In this document: piece after piece, positions 1-7,650 of the stretch | Numbering within the stretch: position 1 is the first letter of the stretch | Layout: the number at the start of each line of letters is the position of its first letter | DNA from: Cytophagales bacterium | GTDB lineage: Bacteria > Bacteroidota > Bacteroidia > Cytophagales > Microscillaceae | Assembly: GCA_013297825.1 (NCBI GenBank) | Contig: JAAFIN010000007.1 | Span: 1 to 45,929, forward strand | DNA length: 45,929 bases | Reading direction: 5' to 3' | The notes under the pieces: generated by a model | What the model was told of the DNA's origin: nothing | Seen by the model: the letters and a program-made list of their open reading frames with translations, nothing else | Databases searched by the model: none | Made by a program: the position numbers and the translations under genes

Positions 1-84
1 ATTTGGCTGTTTCATTTATCATTCAACATTTATCATTGTATTTGGCTGTTTCATTTACCATTTAACATTCAACATTTACCATTC
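1..84 (+). repeat. Boundary repeat, two copies of the GGCTGTT core with ACCATT-type arms
   Basis: Two tandem copies of the core (TTTGGCTGTTTCATTTA) are each followed by CATT-rich words. The inner arm runs into the 3' end of the WD40-caspase gene. The last codons of that gene (GAA TGG TAA, read on the minus strand) are part of the repeat words. Confidence 0.85.
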
Positions 85-2565
85 TACCAAAACCTTATCA
101 ATATTTTGACCTTTTAAAACAGGGTTTTGTGGCACATTGTGCAGTCTGCGTGCAAAATAAGGCACACCTTCCGCTTGGTCATCTACATATTGAAAAATCT
201 CTGAAAGTGTGAGTTTTTTATCCTTGTTTTTGTCTGCATTTTGGTCTTGAATTGCCTTTAAGAAAAAATATGTAAAAAGGCTGTGTTCTTTTTCATTGTA
301 CCACGCAGAAACTTGGTCAGCACCACAAGAAGCCATCAAAGCACCATTTTTTAAACCCATTGCACCTTTGGATTTTATGCGAATAGGAGAAACATTTTTG
401 TAAATGCCTTCGCCTGAAAAACACGCATCTATCACCACTGTAACGCTTGTAGTAGGCAATAAAGCCAAATTATCATACAAAATATCTGTATCAAAAGCTG
501 TTAAATCCAAAAATTCCACTTCTGCGTCAGTTGGCACAAGATAGCTTTTTTTGTTGTCTGCCAAATTGGGCGCACCGTGTCCAGCATAATATAAAAAAAC
601 CTCGCTTTTTTGTGGTTTTATCATATTAAATAATTTCCCTTTGTGGTTGTTTTTTGTACCAAAAATCAATGAAAAATCTTTGTTTTTTGCATTTTCCAAA
701 TAAATAATATTTTTTTCATTGTAACCCAATACTTCTACAAGGTATTTTTTCATAGTTTGGGCATCATTTAGGGCAAAATTCACAGGTTGTGTGTGTTGAT
801 AATCTTTGTTGCCAATGATTACTGCAACATTATCTTTGTTTTTTTGTGAAAATTTCGTTTTGCTTTGTGGAATATTTTTGGCAAGTTCTGATACAAAAAT
901 TTCTTTTTCTATGTTTTTCACCAAATTTTCTTTATTTTTCATTAGACTTTCTTTTAAAGCATCTTCTGGAAAATCTTCTTTTGCTTCTTTTGTTTCAGAT
1001 AATTTTTCTTTGTCTTTATTAGCAATTATTTCTTCTTTGGTATTTGTTGGTGAAGAATTTTTTAGAGGGGTTGGTTGGCTAAAAATCTCTTTTTCGCCTC
1101 TTTTTGCATAAAAAAAGTCATATTCATACACATCATTTTTGAGTTTGATTTCAGCTTGTGTTAAGAAAAATTCGCCTTTTTGGAGGGTATATCTCAATTT
1201 AGAAAACTGAAAATTTGCATTTTTAAAATCTGGTTGAATAATTTTAGCATCTTTTCCTTTGATTTTTGCAAAAAATGTATGTGAAAAATTACCATAAAAT
1301 TTTGCAATACCTGTTTCTACGTTGTACTCCATTTGTGAAGGTTTTGCAAAAAATATATTTTTAGCAATTTGTGTAACGTGGTCATCAAATAATGAATCAA
1401 GCATTATTTTTTGATTTTGGGGTGTAATGCGAGCTTGATATTCTGCTTGTGTTTCATAAGGGTCTTTTACCAAAAATTTTTCTAAAATTTTATTTTGTTC
1501 ATTAGCTACATTTCTCAAAGTTTCAGAAAAAAACCATGTATTTATTTTGTTATCATTGCCAGCAGAATGTAACAAATAGCCTTTTGATGCCCAAGCCAAT
1601 GCGGTTATTTTATCTGTGTGAGCCTCCCAACTTTGGAGTTTTTGCCAATTTTTTGTATCAAAAATTTCAATGGTTTGAGGTAATTTTACCATTGCCAAAA
1701 GGTTTTCGGTAGGCGAAAAAGTAGGAAAATCATATTGGTTGTGTGCAAATTTTTCTACAAGTTTCATTTTTTCATCAAAAACAAAAATCCCATCTTTTTC
1801 AGTTTTTACAATGATAAGTTTAGTTTCAGGAGTGTTAAGGACTTTTATATCCACCACAGGCGAATCAAAATTGTGTAAAGTTTCTTTGTGTTTCTTATTC
1901 AAACTTGTAGCTTCTTTTACCAATAATAATTTTCCATTGTTGCCTGTGCCTGAACCTACAAGCATTGTATTTTTTTCCCAATGTGTAGCCAATATATGAA
2001 CTTCACTATCAGCAAGAAACAACGCAAAATCTACCAAATCATATACTTTTTTGGTAATTGTAGCAGAAGGCTCCGCTTCACGCCAATAAGAAAAACGTTT
2101 GTTGCCATCTACCACAATAATTTTTTTTTCGTCAAGAAAAGTGATTGCTTTTGTGTGACTCAATAAAATTGCATAATCAGTCGTATTTCTCATATAAACA
2201 GGCAAAATTTCTTTTGCTTTCATATTTTCTGATAAAAACCACGCATTAAGGCTTTTTTTTGAGCCTCCACCTGTGAAAAGTATGTTGTTATTGAATTTCA
2301 AAAAATTCAATTCTCCTGCGTGAAAATTATTAGAGGCAAACAATGTATCAGGCGTTTTTTTGTTCCAAATAAATAATTCGCCTGTTTTTTTTCCGCCTAC
2401 TAAATAAATCCCATCAGTAGATTCTTCTAACATATCTAATGTTGTTTTTGTGTTAATAGAAAATACTTTTGTGGGTGTTTGGGTGTTGATTGTTTTAAAA
2501 TTTTGGGCTAAAATGCTTTTTTGAAAAAAAAAGAAAGCTAAAAAAGTAAATAAAAAATAATTCAT
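76..2565 (-). CDS. WD40-repeat and caspase-like (peptidase C14) protein
   Basis: 829 residues. Residues 1-21 form a Sec signal peptide ending LAQ, so the protein is exported. Residues about 40-350 hold degenerate WD40 blades, the clearest near 310-345 (HTDKITALAWASKG, then SAGNDNKINTW). A charged linker rich in Lys and Glu covers about 500-570. The C-terminal domain (about 575-829) is caspase-like: it opens with NVAVIIGNKDYQ, carries the catalytic His in YYAGHGAP (His663) and the catalytic Cys in VIDACFSG (Cys715). Both catalytic residues are present, so an active cysteine protease with Arg/Lys/Asp-type specificity is plausible. WD40-caspase fusions are common in Bacteroidota and cyanobacteria; their substrates are mostly unknown. 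The gene stands alone. Its stop codon lies in the boundary repeat. The domain call is sure; the cellular role is not. Confidence 0.9.
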   Translation of the reverse strand: MNYFLFTFLAFFFFQKSILAQNFKTINTQTPTKVFSINTKTTLDMLEESTDGIYLVGGKKTGELFIWNKKTPDTLFASNNFHAGELNFLKFNNNILFTGGGSKKSLNAWFLSENMKAKEILPVYMRNTTDYAILLSHTKAITFLDEKKIIVVDGNKRFSYWREAEPSATITKKVYDLVDFALFLADSEVHILATHWEKNTMLVGSGTGNNGKLLLVKEATSLNKKHKETLHNFDSPVVDIKVLNTPETKLIIVKTEKDGIFVFDEKMKLVEKFAHNQYDFPTFSPTENLLAMVKLPQTIEIFDTKNWQKLQSWEAHTDKITALAWASKGYLLHSAGNDNKINTWFFSETLRNVANEQNKILEKFLVKDPYETQAEYQARITPQNQKIMLDSLFDDHVTQIAKNIFFAKPSQMEYNVETGIAKFYGNFSHTFFAKIKGKDAKIIQPDFKNANFQFSKLRYTLQKGEFFLTQAEIKLKNDVYEYDFFYAKRGEKEIFSQPTPLKNSSPTNTKEEIIANKDKEKLSETKEAKEDFPEDALKESLMKNKENLVKNIEKEIFVSELAKNIPQSKTKFSQKNKDNVAVIIGNKDYQHTQPVNFALNDAQTMKKYLVEVLGYNEKNIIYLENAKNKDFSLIFGTKNNHKGKLFNMIKPQKSEVFLYYAGHGAPNLADNKKSYLVPTDAEVEFLDLTAFDTDILYDNLALLPTTSVTVVIDACFSGEGIYKNVSPIRIKSKGAMGLKNGALMASCGADQVSAWYNEKEHSLFTYFFLKAIQDQNADKNKDKKLTLSEIFQYVDDQAEGVPYFARRLHNVPQNPVLKGQNIDKVLVEW

Positions 2566-2575
2566 TGGTTTAAAG

Positions 2576-2616
2576 TTTAAAAAAGTTTAAGGTTTAAAAA
2601 GTTTAAGGTTTAAAAG
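2576..2616 (-). repeat. TTTAAGG word array before the caspase gene start
   Basis: Four to five copies of AAAGTTTAAGG-type words lie directly upstream of the WD40-caspase start codon. The same vocabulary appears at many other gene ends in the window. Confidence 0.75.
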
Positions 2617-2629
2617 TTTTAAAAAAAAA

Positions 2630-2650
2630 GTCAGATTGCTACGCAATGAC
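2630..2650 (-). repeat. Small hairpin of the GTCATT(S)CGTAG(S)AATCT family
   Basis: On the minus strand the element forms the hairpin ATTGC-GTA-GCAAT. The element at 12857-12930 contains two relatives, ATTCC-GTA-GGAAT and ATTCT-GAA-AGAAT. The stem base pairs change on both sides, so pairing is kept. Confidence 0.6.
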
Positions 2651-2670
2651 AAAGGAGAAGAAAAATGCTA

Positions 2671-2714
2671 TTGGCTGTTTCATTTACCATTCACCATTTA
2701 ACATTCACCATTAA
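2671..2714 (+). repeat. Boundary repeat at the 3' end of the cyclase gene
   Basis: The core TTGGCTGTTTCATT is followed by TTACCATTCACCATT words that run into the cyclase gene. The final four residues and stop of the cyclase (Asn-Gly-Glu-Cys-stop) are encoded by AATGGTGAATGTTAA, which is repeat sequence. Confidence 0.85.
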
Positions 2715-3960
2715 CAAAGTACATCTTTACCTCTCCTTTATTTTTGGCTTGAATATTTCCTCTAAATTCACATTGAAAGTTATTTTTCACAAGTTCGTAA
2801 GTAGTTTCTGAAATATTTACTTTTCCAACTTCGCCCGCACTTTCCATTCTACTTGCAAGATTAACCGTATCACCCCAAATGTCATACGCAAATTTATTTT
2901 TGCCAATTACACCAGCAATCACTTCACCTGTATGTATGCCCAAACGAAGTTCCCAAATAGGTTTTTGGTTTTTAATTTGTTCAGTTTTCCATTTTTTCAT
3001 AAAATTCTGCATTTCCAAACCAGCTTTTACTGCATCAATCGGATTGGATTTATTAGCAATAGGCAAACCACCAGCACACATATAAGCGTCGCCAATGGTT
3101 TTTATTTTTTCAAGATTGTATTTTTCGCAAATTTCATCAAATACCAAAAAACATTTATTCAATTCTTCAATAACTTCGTGAGGTGTTAGTTTTTCTGCAA
3201 TATTGGTAAAACCCTTAAAATCTGTAAATAACACCGAAACCATCTCATAATGTTTTGGTGTAGCTTGTCCTGTATCTTTGAGTTCTTGGGCGGTTTCTTC
3301 TGGGAGAATATTATGCAATAATTTTTCAACTTGTTGTTTTTGTTTTTCTACTTCCAATTCGTAAGTTTTATTTATATTACTCAATAAAATTACTAATATT
3401 ACCATCATCATTAACAAAATATTAAATCCTAAAAATAGTGCAAAATAATCAGTGGGAATGTGTGGCAATTTGAGTACATTGATGCCAAAAGCCAAGTGAA
3501 TTACATCAAAACCCAAAAAGCACAACAAACACGCCCACATACCTTTAAAAAGCCTTTTCCAACCCCTGAAAGCATATAAAAATAAGGCAATAATGCACAT
3601 TATCAAAAGTCCTGTGCGTGGTGCTATGTAAAATCCAAATGAATAGGAATAACCTTGTGTTTTGGAATATACCGAAGATGCTAATAATGAAATGGGCGGA
3701 ATAGTGCTTACCAATGCCATTGCAAGCTCACTTTTTTGTTTATAATTGAGGTAAAGTGCCACAAAAAACAAAGAACTATTTACCAAAAGTGCGTAACTTA
3801 CATAAGGTATATGATAAATAACTCCTATTACAAAAGACATTGTTAAGGTAATAGGAAAAGCTATTACACAAAGTTGATTAAGGATAATAATGCTTTTTTG
3901 TTGGTAAATGGGTTGGTTTTGATGAATACCCAAATTTGATATTTTTTGCCAAAGAGTCAT
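2698..3960 (-). CDS. Class III adenylate cyclase with integral membrane N-terminus
   Basis: 420 residues. Five to six hydrophobic segments lie between about residues 27 and 195, then a short coiled linker (198-215) leads to a class III cyclase catalytic domain (about 237-415). The metal-binding aspartates are Asp247 (LFTDFKGFT) and Asp291 (TIGDAYM). The base-recognition residues are Lys287 and Asp360 (AYDIWGDTVN), the pair typical of adenylate rather than guanylate cyclases. Asn367 and Arg371 (NLASRM) are the transition-state residues. All key residues are present in one chain, so the enzyme should work as a homodimer and make cAMP at the inner membrane. No CRP-type regulator is visible nearby. 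The start follows a boundary repeat directly, and the last four residues are repeat-encoded. Confidence 0.9.
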   Translation of the reverse strand: MTLWQKISNLGIHQNQPIYQQKSIIILNQLCVIAFPITLTMSFVIGVIYHIPYVSYALLVNSSLFFVALYLNYKQKSELAMALVSTIPPISLLASSVYSKTQGYSYSFGFYIAPRTGLLIMCIIALFLYAFRGWKRLFKGMWACLLCFLGFDVIHLAFGINVLKLPHIPTDYFALFLGFNILLMMMVILVILLSNINKTYELEVEKQKQQVEKLLHNILPEETAQELKDTGQATPKHYEMVSVLFTDFKGFTNIAEKLTPHEVIEELNKCFLVFDEICEKYNLEKIKTIGDAYMCAGGLPIANKSNPIDAVKAGLEMQNFMKKWKTEQIKNQKPIWELRLGIHTGEVIAGVIGKNKFAYDIWGDTVNLASRMESAGEVGKVNISETTYELVKNNFQCEFRGNIQAKNKGEVKMYFVNGEC

Positions 3961-4003
3961 TTAATTAGGAATTAAGAATTGGGAATTAGGAATGAAACAG
4001 CCA
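3961..4003 (-). repeat. Boundary repeat upstream of the cyclase start
   Basis: Read on the minus strand this is GGCTGTTTCATT followed by AATTCC-type words that end at the cyclase ATG. It uses a different word type from the ACCATT arm at the other end of the same gene, but the same core and the same outward orientation. Confidence 0.8.
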
Positions 4004-4080
4004 TTTTCATTTTTTTAATTTTTAACAAAAATATTATAAAAATATTGAAAAAAGCTAATAATTTTTTTAGGTAAAATTAA

Positions 4081-4135
4081 AAAACAAAAATTCAAGCCAA
4101 AATTAAATTTTTGACTTGAATTTTTGTTTTATTTT
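4081..4135. terminator. Bidirectional intrinsic terminator, 16-bp stem
   Basis: AAAACAAAAATTCAAG (4081-4096) pairs perfectly with 4115-4130. T-rich sequence follows on the plus side and A-rich on the other, so it can act in both directions. On the minus strand it lies downstream of rlmD. Confidence 0.65.
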
Positions 4136-4164
4136 TAAAACTAAAAAATGTATAGTTTTTAATG

Positions 4165-4266
4165 TGAATATGTTTGATGTTTCACAGGTGCAAATGCCTG
4201 TGCTTTACATAAAAATCACAAAAATATGTACAGAATAGGCATTTATGCCTATTTTAAAAATATTCA
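4165..4266. repeat. Three-stem dispersed element, copy 1
   Basis: An outer stem TGAATAT (4165-4171) with ATATTCA (4260-4266) encloses two hairpins: CACAGG/CCTGTG (4183-4202) and AATAGGCAT/ATGCCTATT (4234-4253). Copy 2 at 39653-39755 has the same order and spacing. Confidence 0.75.
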
Positions 4267-4295
4267 TTTTTTTTAATTCATTCCTAATGCTTGTA

Positions 4296-4371
4296 TTTTG
4301 GCTGTTTTGTATTTTTCCCTGACACCTTTTTCCTGATTCCTGACACCTTTTTCCTAACACCTAATTTCTTA
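4296..4371 (+). repeat. Boundary repeat with CCTGACACC words at the rlmD 3' end
   Basis: The core TTTTGGCTGTTTTGTA is followed by words of the CCTGACACCTTTTTCCTGA type. The end of the rlmD reading frame (Arg-Asn-stop, AGA AAT TAG) lies in the same word series. Confidence 0.75.
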
Positions 4372-5830
4372 CCATCAAAATCACATTTTCAACGTGGTGC
4401 GTTTGTGGAAACATATCAACAGGTTGTACTTTTTCTACTTTATAGGTTGGATAAAGCATTGCAATATCACGTGCTTGTGTGGCTGGATTACAACTTACAT
4501 ACACAATTTTTTTAGGATTAGCTTCCAAAATCACTTTTACCACGTCCTCGTGCATACCTGCACGCGGTGGGTCGGTAATAATTACATCAGGAGAACCATA
4601 TTGTTCCAAAAAATCTTTGGTAAGTACATTTTTCATATCGCCAGCAAAAAATAAAGTATTGTCTATTTGGTTAATTTCAGAATTTACTTTTGCATCTTCT
4701 ATTGCTTCTGTTACATATTCAATTCCAATTACTTTTTTTGCTTTTTTTGCTACAAAATTCGCTATTGTACCTGTTCCTGTGTAAAGGTCATACACCAATT
4801 CCTCGCCTGTAAGCCCTGCGAAATCTCTCGCAACACTGTATAATTGGTATGCTTGTGCTGAATTTGTTTGATAAAATGATTTTGCACCAACTCTAAACGT
4901 CAATTCTTCCATTTTTTCCTCCAAATATGGCTTTCCTGCATAATGTATTGGCGTTAAATCTGCTACACTATCATTGAGTTTTTCATTGATAAAATATTGC
5001 AAAGAAGAAATTTGAGGGAATTTTTTATTCAAAAAATGCATTACTTCCAAAATTTTATTTGGATTATTTTCTCCAAAAACAACCGCAAGCATTATTTCAG
5101 TTTTTGAGGCAATACGCATAATAATATTACGCAAAAATCCCTTTTTTGCACGCAAATCATAAAATTCCCAGCCTTCTTGCAGGGCTTTTTCTTTCAAAGT
5201 GTTGCGAATTTCATTGGAAGGGTCGCTTTGCAAATGGCATTTTTCCAAATCTAAAACCTTATCAAAACGCCCTGACACGTGAAAACCTAATGCCCAATCA
5301 GACATATCTACGTTTTTAGCAGGATTTTCAGAATTTTCAAGATTTTGAGCAGAATTTTCTGCTCTTTCAGCAAGTTTTTTATCTAAATCTGCTTTTTCAA
5401 GCCATTTTTTATTAGAAAAAGTAAATTCAAGTTTATTTCTATAAAAAAATGTTTCATTTGACCCCAAAATAGCAGGAATTTCAGGCAAAGGAATTTTTGC
5501 CAAACGCTCCAAATTATCTTTGACCTGTTTGTATTTTGCTTCTAATTGGAATGAATAAGGTAAATGTTGCCATTTGCAACCACCACACACGCCAAAATGC
5601 TCACATACAGGAGCTATGCGGATAGGTGAAGGCGTTGTAATTGCCAAAACACGTGCTTCTGCGTAGCTTTTTTTCTTTTTGTGGATTTCAATGGTAACAA
5701 TATCACCAGGAGCAACTTGTGTTCCTTCCAAAAAAACGACCATTTCGTCGTGTTTTGCAATTGCCTTACCTTCTGACGCAAGGCTTTGCACGGTGATATT
5801 TTCTATGATAATTCGTTTTTTTTTAGACAC
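4361..5830 (-). CDS. rlmD: 23S rRNA (uracil-5-)-methyltransferase, RlmD/TrmA family
   Basis: 489 residues from the GTG at 5830. An N-terminal TRAM domain (about 8-65) precedes a [4Fe-4S] cluster site CEHFGVCGGC (Cys-x5-Cys-x2-Cys) with the fourth Cys probably in LEKCHL. The methyltransferase domain contains VYDLYTGTGTIANFVA (SAM binding), ITDPPRAGM and the nucleophile Cys in YVSCNPATQARD. It methylates a uridine in 23S rRNA or tRNA; the exact site cannot be told from the sequence. An in-frame TTG at 5899 would add 23 residues, but those (SFTIHHSQFTI) are just translated boundary repeat, so I place the start at GTG 5830, after a run of A. A low-complexity insertion (AERAENSAQNLENSENPAKN) sits between the cluster and the core. 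Confidence 0.88.
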   Translation of the reverse strand: MSKKKRIIIENITVQSLASEGKAIAKHDEMVVFLEGTQVAPGDIVTIEIHKKKKSYAEARVLAITTPSPIRIAPVCEHFGVCGGCKWQHLPYSFQLEAKYKQVKDNLERLAKIPLPEIPAILGSNETFFYRNKLEFTFSNKKWLEKADLDKKLAERAENSAQNLENSENPAKNVDMSDWALGFHVSGRFDKVLDLEKCHLQSDPSNEIRNTLKEKALQEGWEFYDLRAKKGFLRNIIMRIASKTEIMLAVVFGENNPNKILEVMHFLNKKFPQISSLQYFINEKLNDSVADLTPIHYAGKPYLEEKMEELTFRVGAKSFYQTNSAQAYQLYSVARDFAGLTGEELVYDLYTGTGTIANFVAKKAKKVIGIEYVTEAIEDAKVNSEINQIDNTLFFAGDMKNVLTKDFLEQYGSPDVIITDPPRAGMHEDVVKVILEANPKKIVYVSCNPATQARDIAMLYPTYKVEKVQPVDMFPQTHHVENVILMVRN

Positions 5831-5831
5831 T

Positions 5832-5930
5832 TTTTTAATGGTAAATTGTGAATGGTGAATGGTAAATGAAACAGCCAAAGTCTGAATCAGGATTAACAAG
5901 ATTTAAGGATTAACAAGATTAAATACAAAT
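5832..5930 (-). repeat. Composite boundary repeat upstream of rlmD
   Basis: On the minus strand the order is outer AATCC/AAATC words, ATTCAGAC, the core TTTGGCTGTTTCATT, then ACCATTCACCATT words ending at the GTG start. This three-part order recurs at 35568-35632 and 44165-44240. Confidence 0.85.
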
Positions 5931-5956
5931 TAAACTTTGAACCTTAAACCCAAATT

Positions 5957-6065
5957 ACTGTACAGTTTCTAAAAGTTGGGTATAAAACACAACTTTATTG
6001 ATAAAAAACATCAATAAAATAGGGTTTTATACCCTATTTTTCAGCAATTTTTAAAACTGTACAGT
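5957..6065. mobile_element. 109-bp MITE-like hairpin with ACTGTACAGTTT terminal inverted repeats
   Basis: Perfect 12-bp terminal inverted repeats ACTGTACAGTTT (5957-5968) and AAACTGTACAGT (6054-6065). Inside are a second inverted pair GGGTATAAAAC / GTTTTATACCC and a terminal hairpin TTTATTGAT / ATCAATAAA, so the whole unit can fold into one long hairpin. No coding capacity and no clear target-site duplication. It may be a nonautonomous transposable element or an elaborate terminator. No second copy was seen in the window. Confidence 0.6.
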
Positions 6066-6067
6066 GA

Positions 6068-6114
6068 TGTGCCTTAAATCTTAAACTTTGAACCTTAAAC
6101 TTTAAACCTTTTTC
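6068..6114 (-). repeat. TTTAAGG word array that supplies the lgt stop codon
   Basis: AAGGTTTAAAGTTTAAGG-type words (minus strand) begin inside the last two codons of lgt: Val-stop is GTT TAA from the word. Confidence 0.75.
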
Positions 6115-7217
6115 TTTCTTGTTAGTGCATAAATCGCAATAAAAATTCCCATCACAATAGGTGGAAGACTTAGCCATTGACCCATATTAAAAGAAAGATT
6201 ATCTTCAAAAGCAACTTGATTTTCTTTTAAAAATTCATACAAAAATCTCAAACCAAACAACACAATTAAAAAAATACTTGCTAAAAGTCCTTCTGGCGTA
6301 TTTTTACGCATAACTTGATGCAACATAAACAAAAATCCAAACAACAACAAACAAGATATTGCTTCGTAAAGTTGGGCGGGGTGACGAGGAATTGCCAATA
6401 TTTGACTTTCTACGACATTGTATTTTCCTTCTGTGGTTGCTTTTACAGATTTTTCAAAATTTTCTTTGCTTTTTTCATTTGATAAATCTACAAAAAAATG
6501 TTTTTTGGTTTCGCTGTCTTTATTCACAAATAAAGGCAAAGAACCTTTTACAAGAGCAATATTTTCTTCTTGTTTGGTATCTTCTTTGAAGAAAATTTTG
6601 AGTTTTACAGGAACAAATTTAAAAGACTTATCTTTTGGATTTTCTACAAGTGGTTGGTTGTGAATTGGTGTAACCTCAATGTATTTTATTTCGTCTTTGT
6701 TACCAAAAACAAGTGCTTCACGCAAAGAATTTTGGAAAATAAACGCATAACTTTCATTGGTTGGCTTGCCAATTATTTCAGAATTAGCCAAATTTCCAAG
6801 TCGTATCATTGCACCAGCAAGTGCCACCACAATCACAATTCTATCCAAAACCCAAAGAAAACTTTGTTCTGGACGAGTTCTGCTATACAAATACAACGCA
6901 AGCAAAATTCCAACAGTTGCACCGTGACTTGCAAGCCCACCTTCCCAAATTTTGAGAATTTCAATGGGATTAGCCAAATAATATTCTGGTTGATAAAACA
7001 AACAATGCCCAAGCCTCGCACCAAGCACTGTGCTTGCAATCATATACATCAACAAATAATCTAAATCTTTTTCAGGTTTTTGTTCTTGTGCGAATATGCG
7101 TGCAATAATTAACTGACCAAATATAAAACCAGACGCAAACAAAAGACCATACCAACGTGGAAAGCTCCAACCGCTTATCATTTCAGGGGTAATAGTCCAA
7201 ACAATATATGACAACAT
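6102..7217 (-). CDS. lgt: Prolipoprotein diacylglyceryl transferase with large internal insertion
   Basis: 371 residues, about 80 longer than the E. coli enzyme. It is an integral inner-membrane enzyme that moves diacylglycerol from phosphatidylglycerol to the lipobox cysteine of prolipoproteins. Family motifs: SFPRWYGLLFASGF near the N-terminus, ARLGHCLFYQPEYYL, GGLASHGATVGI (His of the active region), RLGNLANSEIIGK (essential Arg region) and PRHPAQLYE. Between GKPTNES (about 153) and PRHPAQLYE (about 280) lies a hydrophilic insertion of roughly 110 residues rich in Lys and Glu, which falls in the region facing the periplasm. The window encodes several lipoproteins (SusD, LptE-like, the small CPAYM lipoprotein) that need this enzyme. 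The stop codon is in a repeat word, and the start directly follows AATTCC words. Confidence 0.93.
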   Translation of the reverse strand: MLSYIVWTITPEMISGWSFPRWYGLLFASGFIFGQLIIARIFAQEQKPEKDLDYLLMYMIASTVLGARLGHCLFYQPEYYLANPIEILKIWEGGLASHGATVGILLALYLYSRTRPEQSFLWVLDRIVIVVALAGAMIRLGNLANSEIIGKPTNESYAFIFQNSLREALVFGNKDEIKYIEVTPIHNQPLVENPKDKSFKFVPVKLKIFFKEDTKQEENIALVKGSLPLFVNKDSETKKHFFVDLSNEKSKENFEKSVKATTEGKYNVVESQILAIPRHPAQLYEAISCLLLFGFLFMLHQVMRKNTPEGLLASIFLIVLFGLRFLYEFLKENQVAFEDNLSFNMGQWLSLPPIVMGIFIAIYALTRKKKV

Positions 7218-7252
7218 TGAGAATTAGGAATTAGGAATTAGGAATTAGGAAT
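7218..7252 (-). repeat. AATTCC word arm at the lgt start
   Basis: Four copies of the CCTAATT word (minus strand) end a few bases before the lgt ATG. No GGCTGTT core is attached here, so it looks like an arm-only version. Confidence 0.7.
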
Positions 7253-7373
7253 TATTTTTTGCTAAAAAACCTTCCAATATTTTTCCTAATTGTGTAAATA
7301 ATATTTTTTTAGATTAAGAAATTTGTATCTTTTTTTTAGAAAAATTACGTTTTTTTGTTTTTTTTGAATTTAA

Positions 7374-7410
7374 AAAAATTAAAAACCCACAAGTAAAAAA
7401 ACCTGTGGGT
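7374..7410 (-). terminator. Probable intrinsic terminator downstream of cheR
   Basis: ACCCACA (7385-7391) pairs with TGTGGGT (7404-7410). On the minus strand the stem is followed by TTTTTAATTTTT. Confidence 0.55.
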
Positions 7411-7430
7411 AATAAATATTGTCTTAAAGC

Positions 7431-7570
7431 AGGATTTTTGAGCAGGATTTTCAGGATTTAAGGATTTAACAGGATTTTTGAGCAGGATTTTCAGGATTTA
7501 AGGATTTAACAGGATTTTTGAGCAGGATTTTCAGGATTTAAGGATTTAACAGGATTTTTGAGCAGGATTT
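7431..7570 (+). repeat. Tandem array of a 40-bp unit, 3.5 copies
   Basis: Three exact 40-bp units (7431, 7471, 7511) plus a half unit (7551-7570), built from AGGATTT words. The units are identical, which implies recent expansion. There are no variable spacers. Confidence 0.95.
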
Positions 7571-7588
7571 AAAAAGAAAATCTTTGTT

Positions 7589-7650
7589 TTTGGCTGTTTC
7601 ATTCCTAATTCCTAATTCCCAATTCCTAATTCTCAATTCCTAATCCTTAA
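7589..7650 (+). repeat. Boundary repeat at the cheR 3' end
   Basis: Core TTTGGCTGTTTCATT followed by CCTAATTCCTAATTCC words that overlap the end of cheR. The last codons (Lys-Asp-stop, AAG GAT TAG) are repeat sequence. Confidence 0.85.

Larger units (their letters stand above)
3961..4360. other. Intergenic region between cyclase and rlmD, filled with repeats
   Basis: This 400-base gap contains no gene. It holds, in order, the boundary repeat of the cyclase, an AT-rich stretch, a 16-bp terminator-like hairpin (4081-4130), a three-stem dispersed element (4165-4266) and the boundary repeat that meets the rlmD stop codon. Confidence 0.7.
7218..7639. other. Intergenic region between lgt and cheR
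   Basis: This 422-base gap contains no gene. It holds the lgt word arm, an AT-rich stretch, a 7-bp hairpin (7385-7410), a 40-bp tandem array (7431-7570) and the boundary repeat that meets the cheR stop. Confidence 0.7.

Noticed and set aside
5830-5899. Longer start for rlmD (TTG at 5899)
   Set aside because: The added residues are translated boundary repeat (SFTIHHSQFTI).
7431-7570. Possible CRISPR array
   Set aside because: The 40-bp units are directly tandem with no unique spacers and no cas genes nearby. The same applies to 17120-17245.
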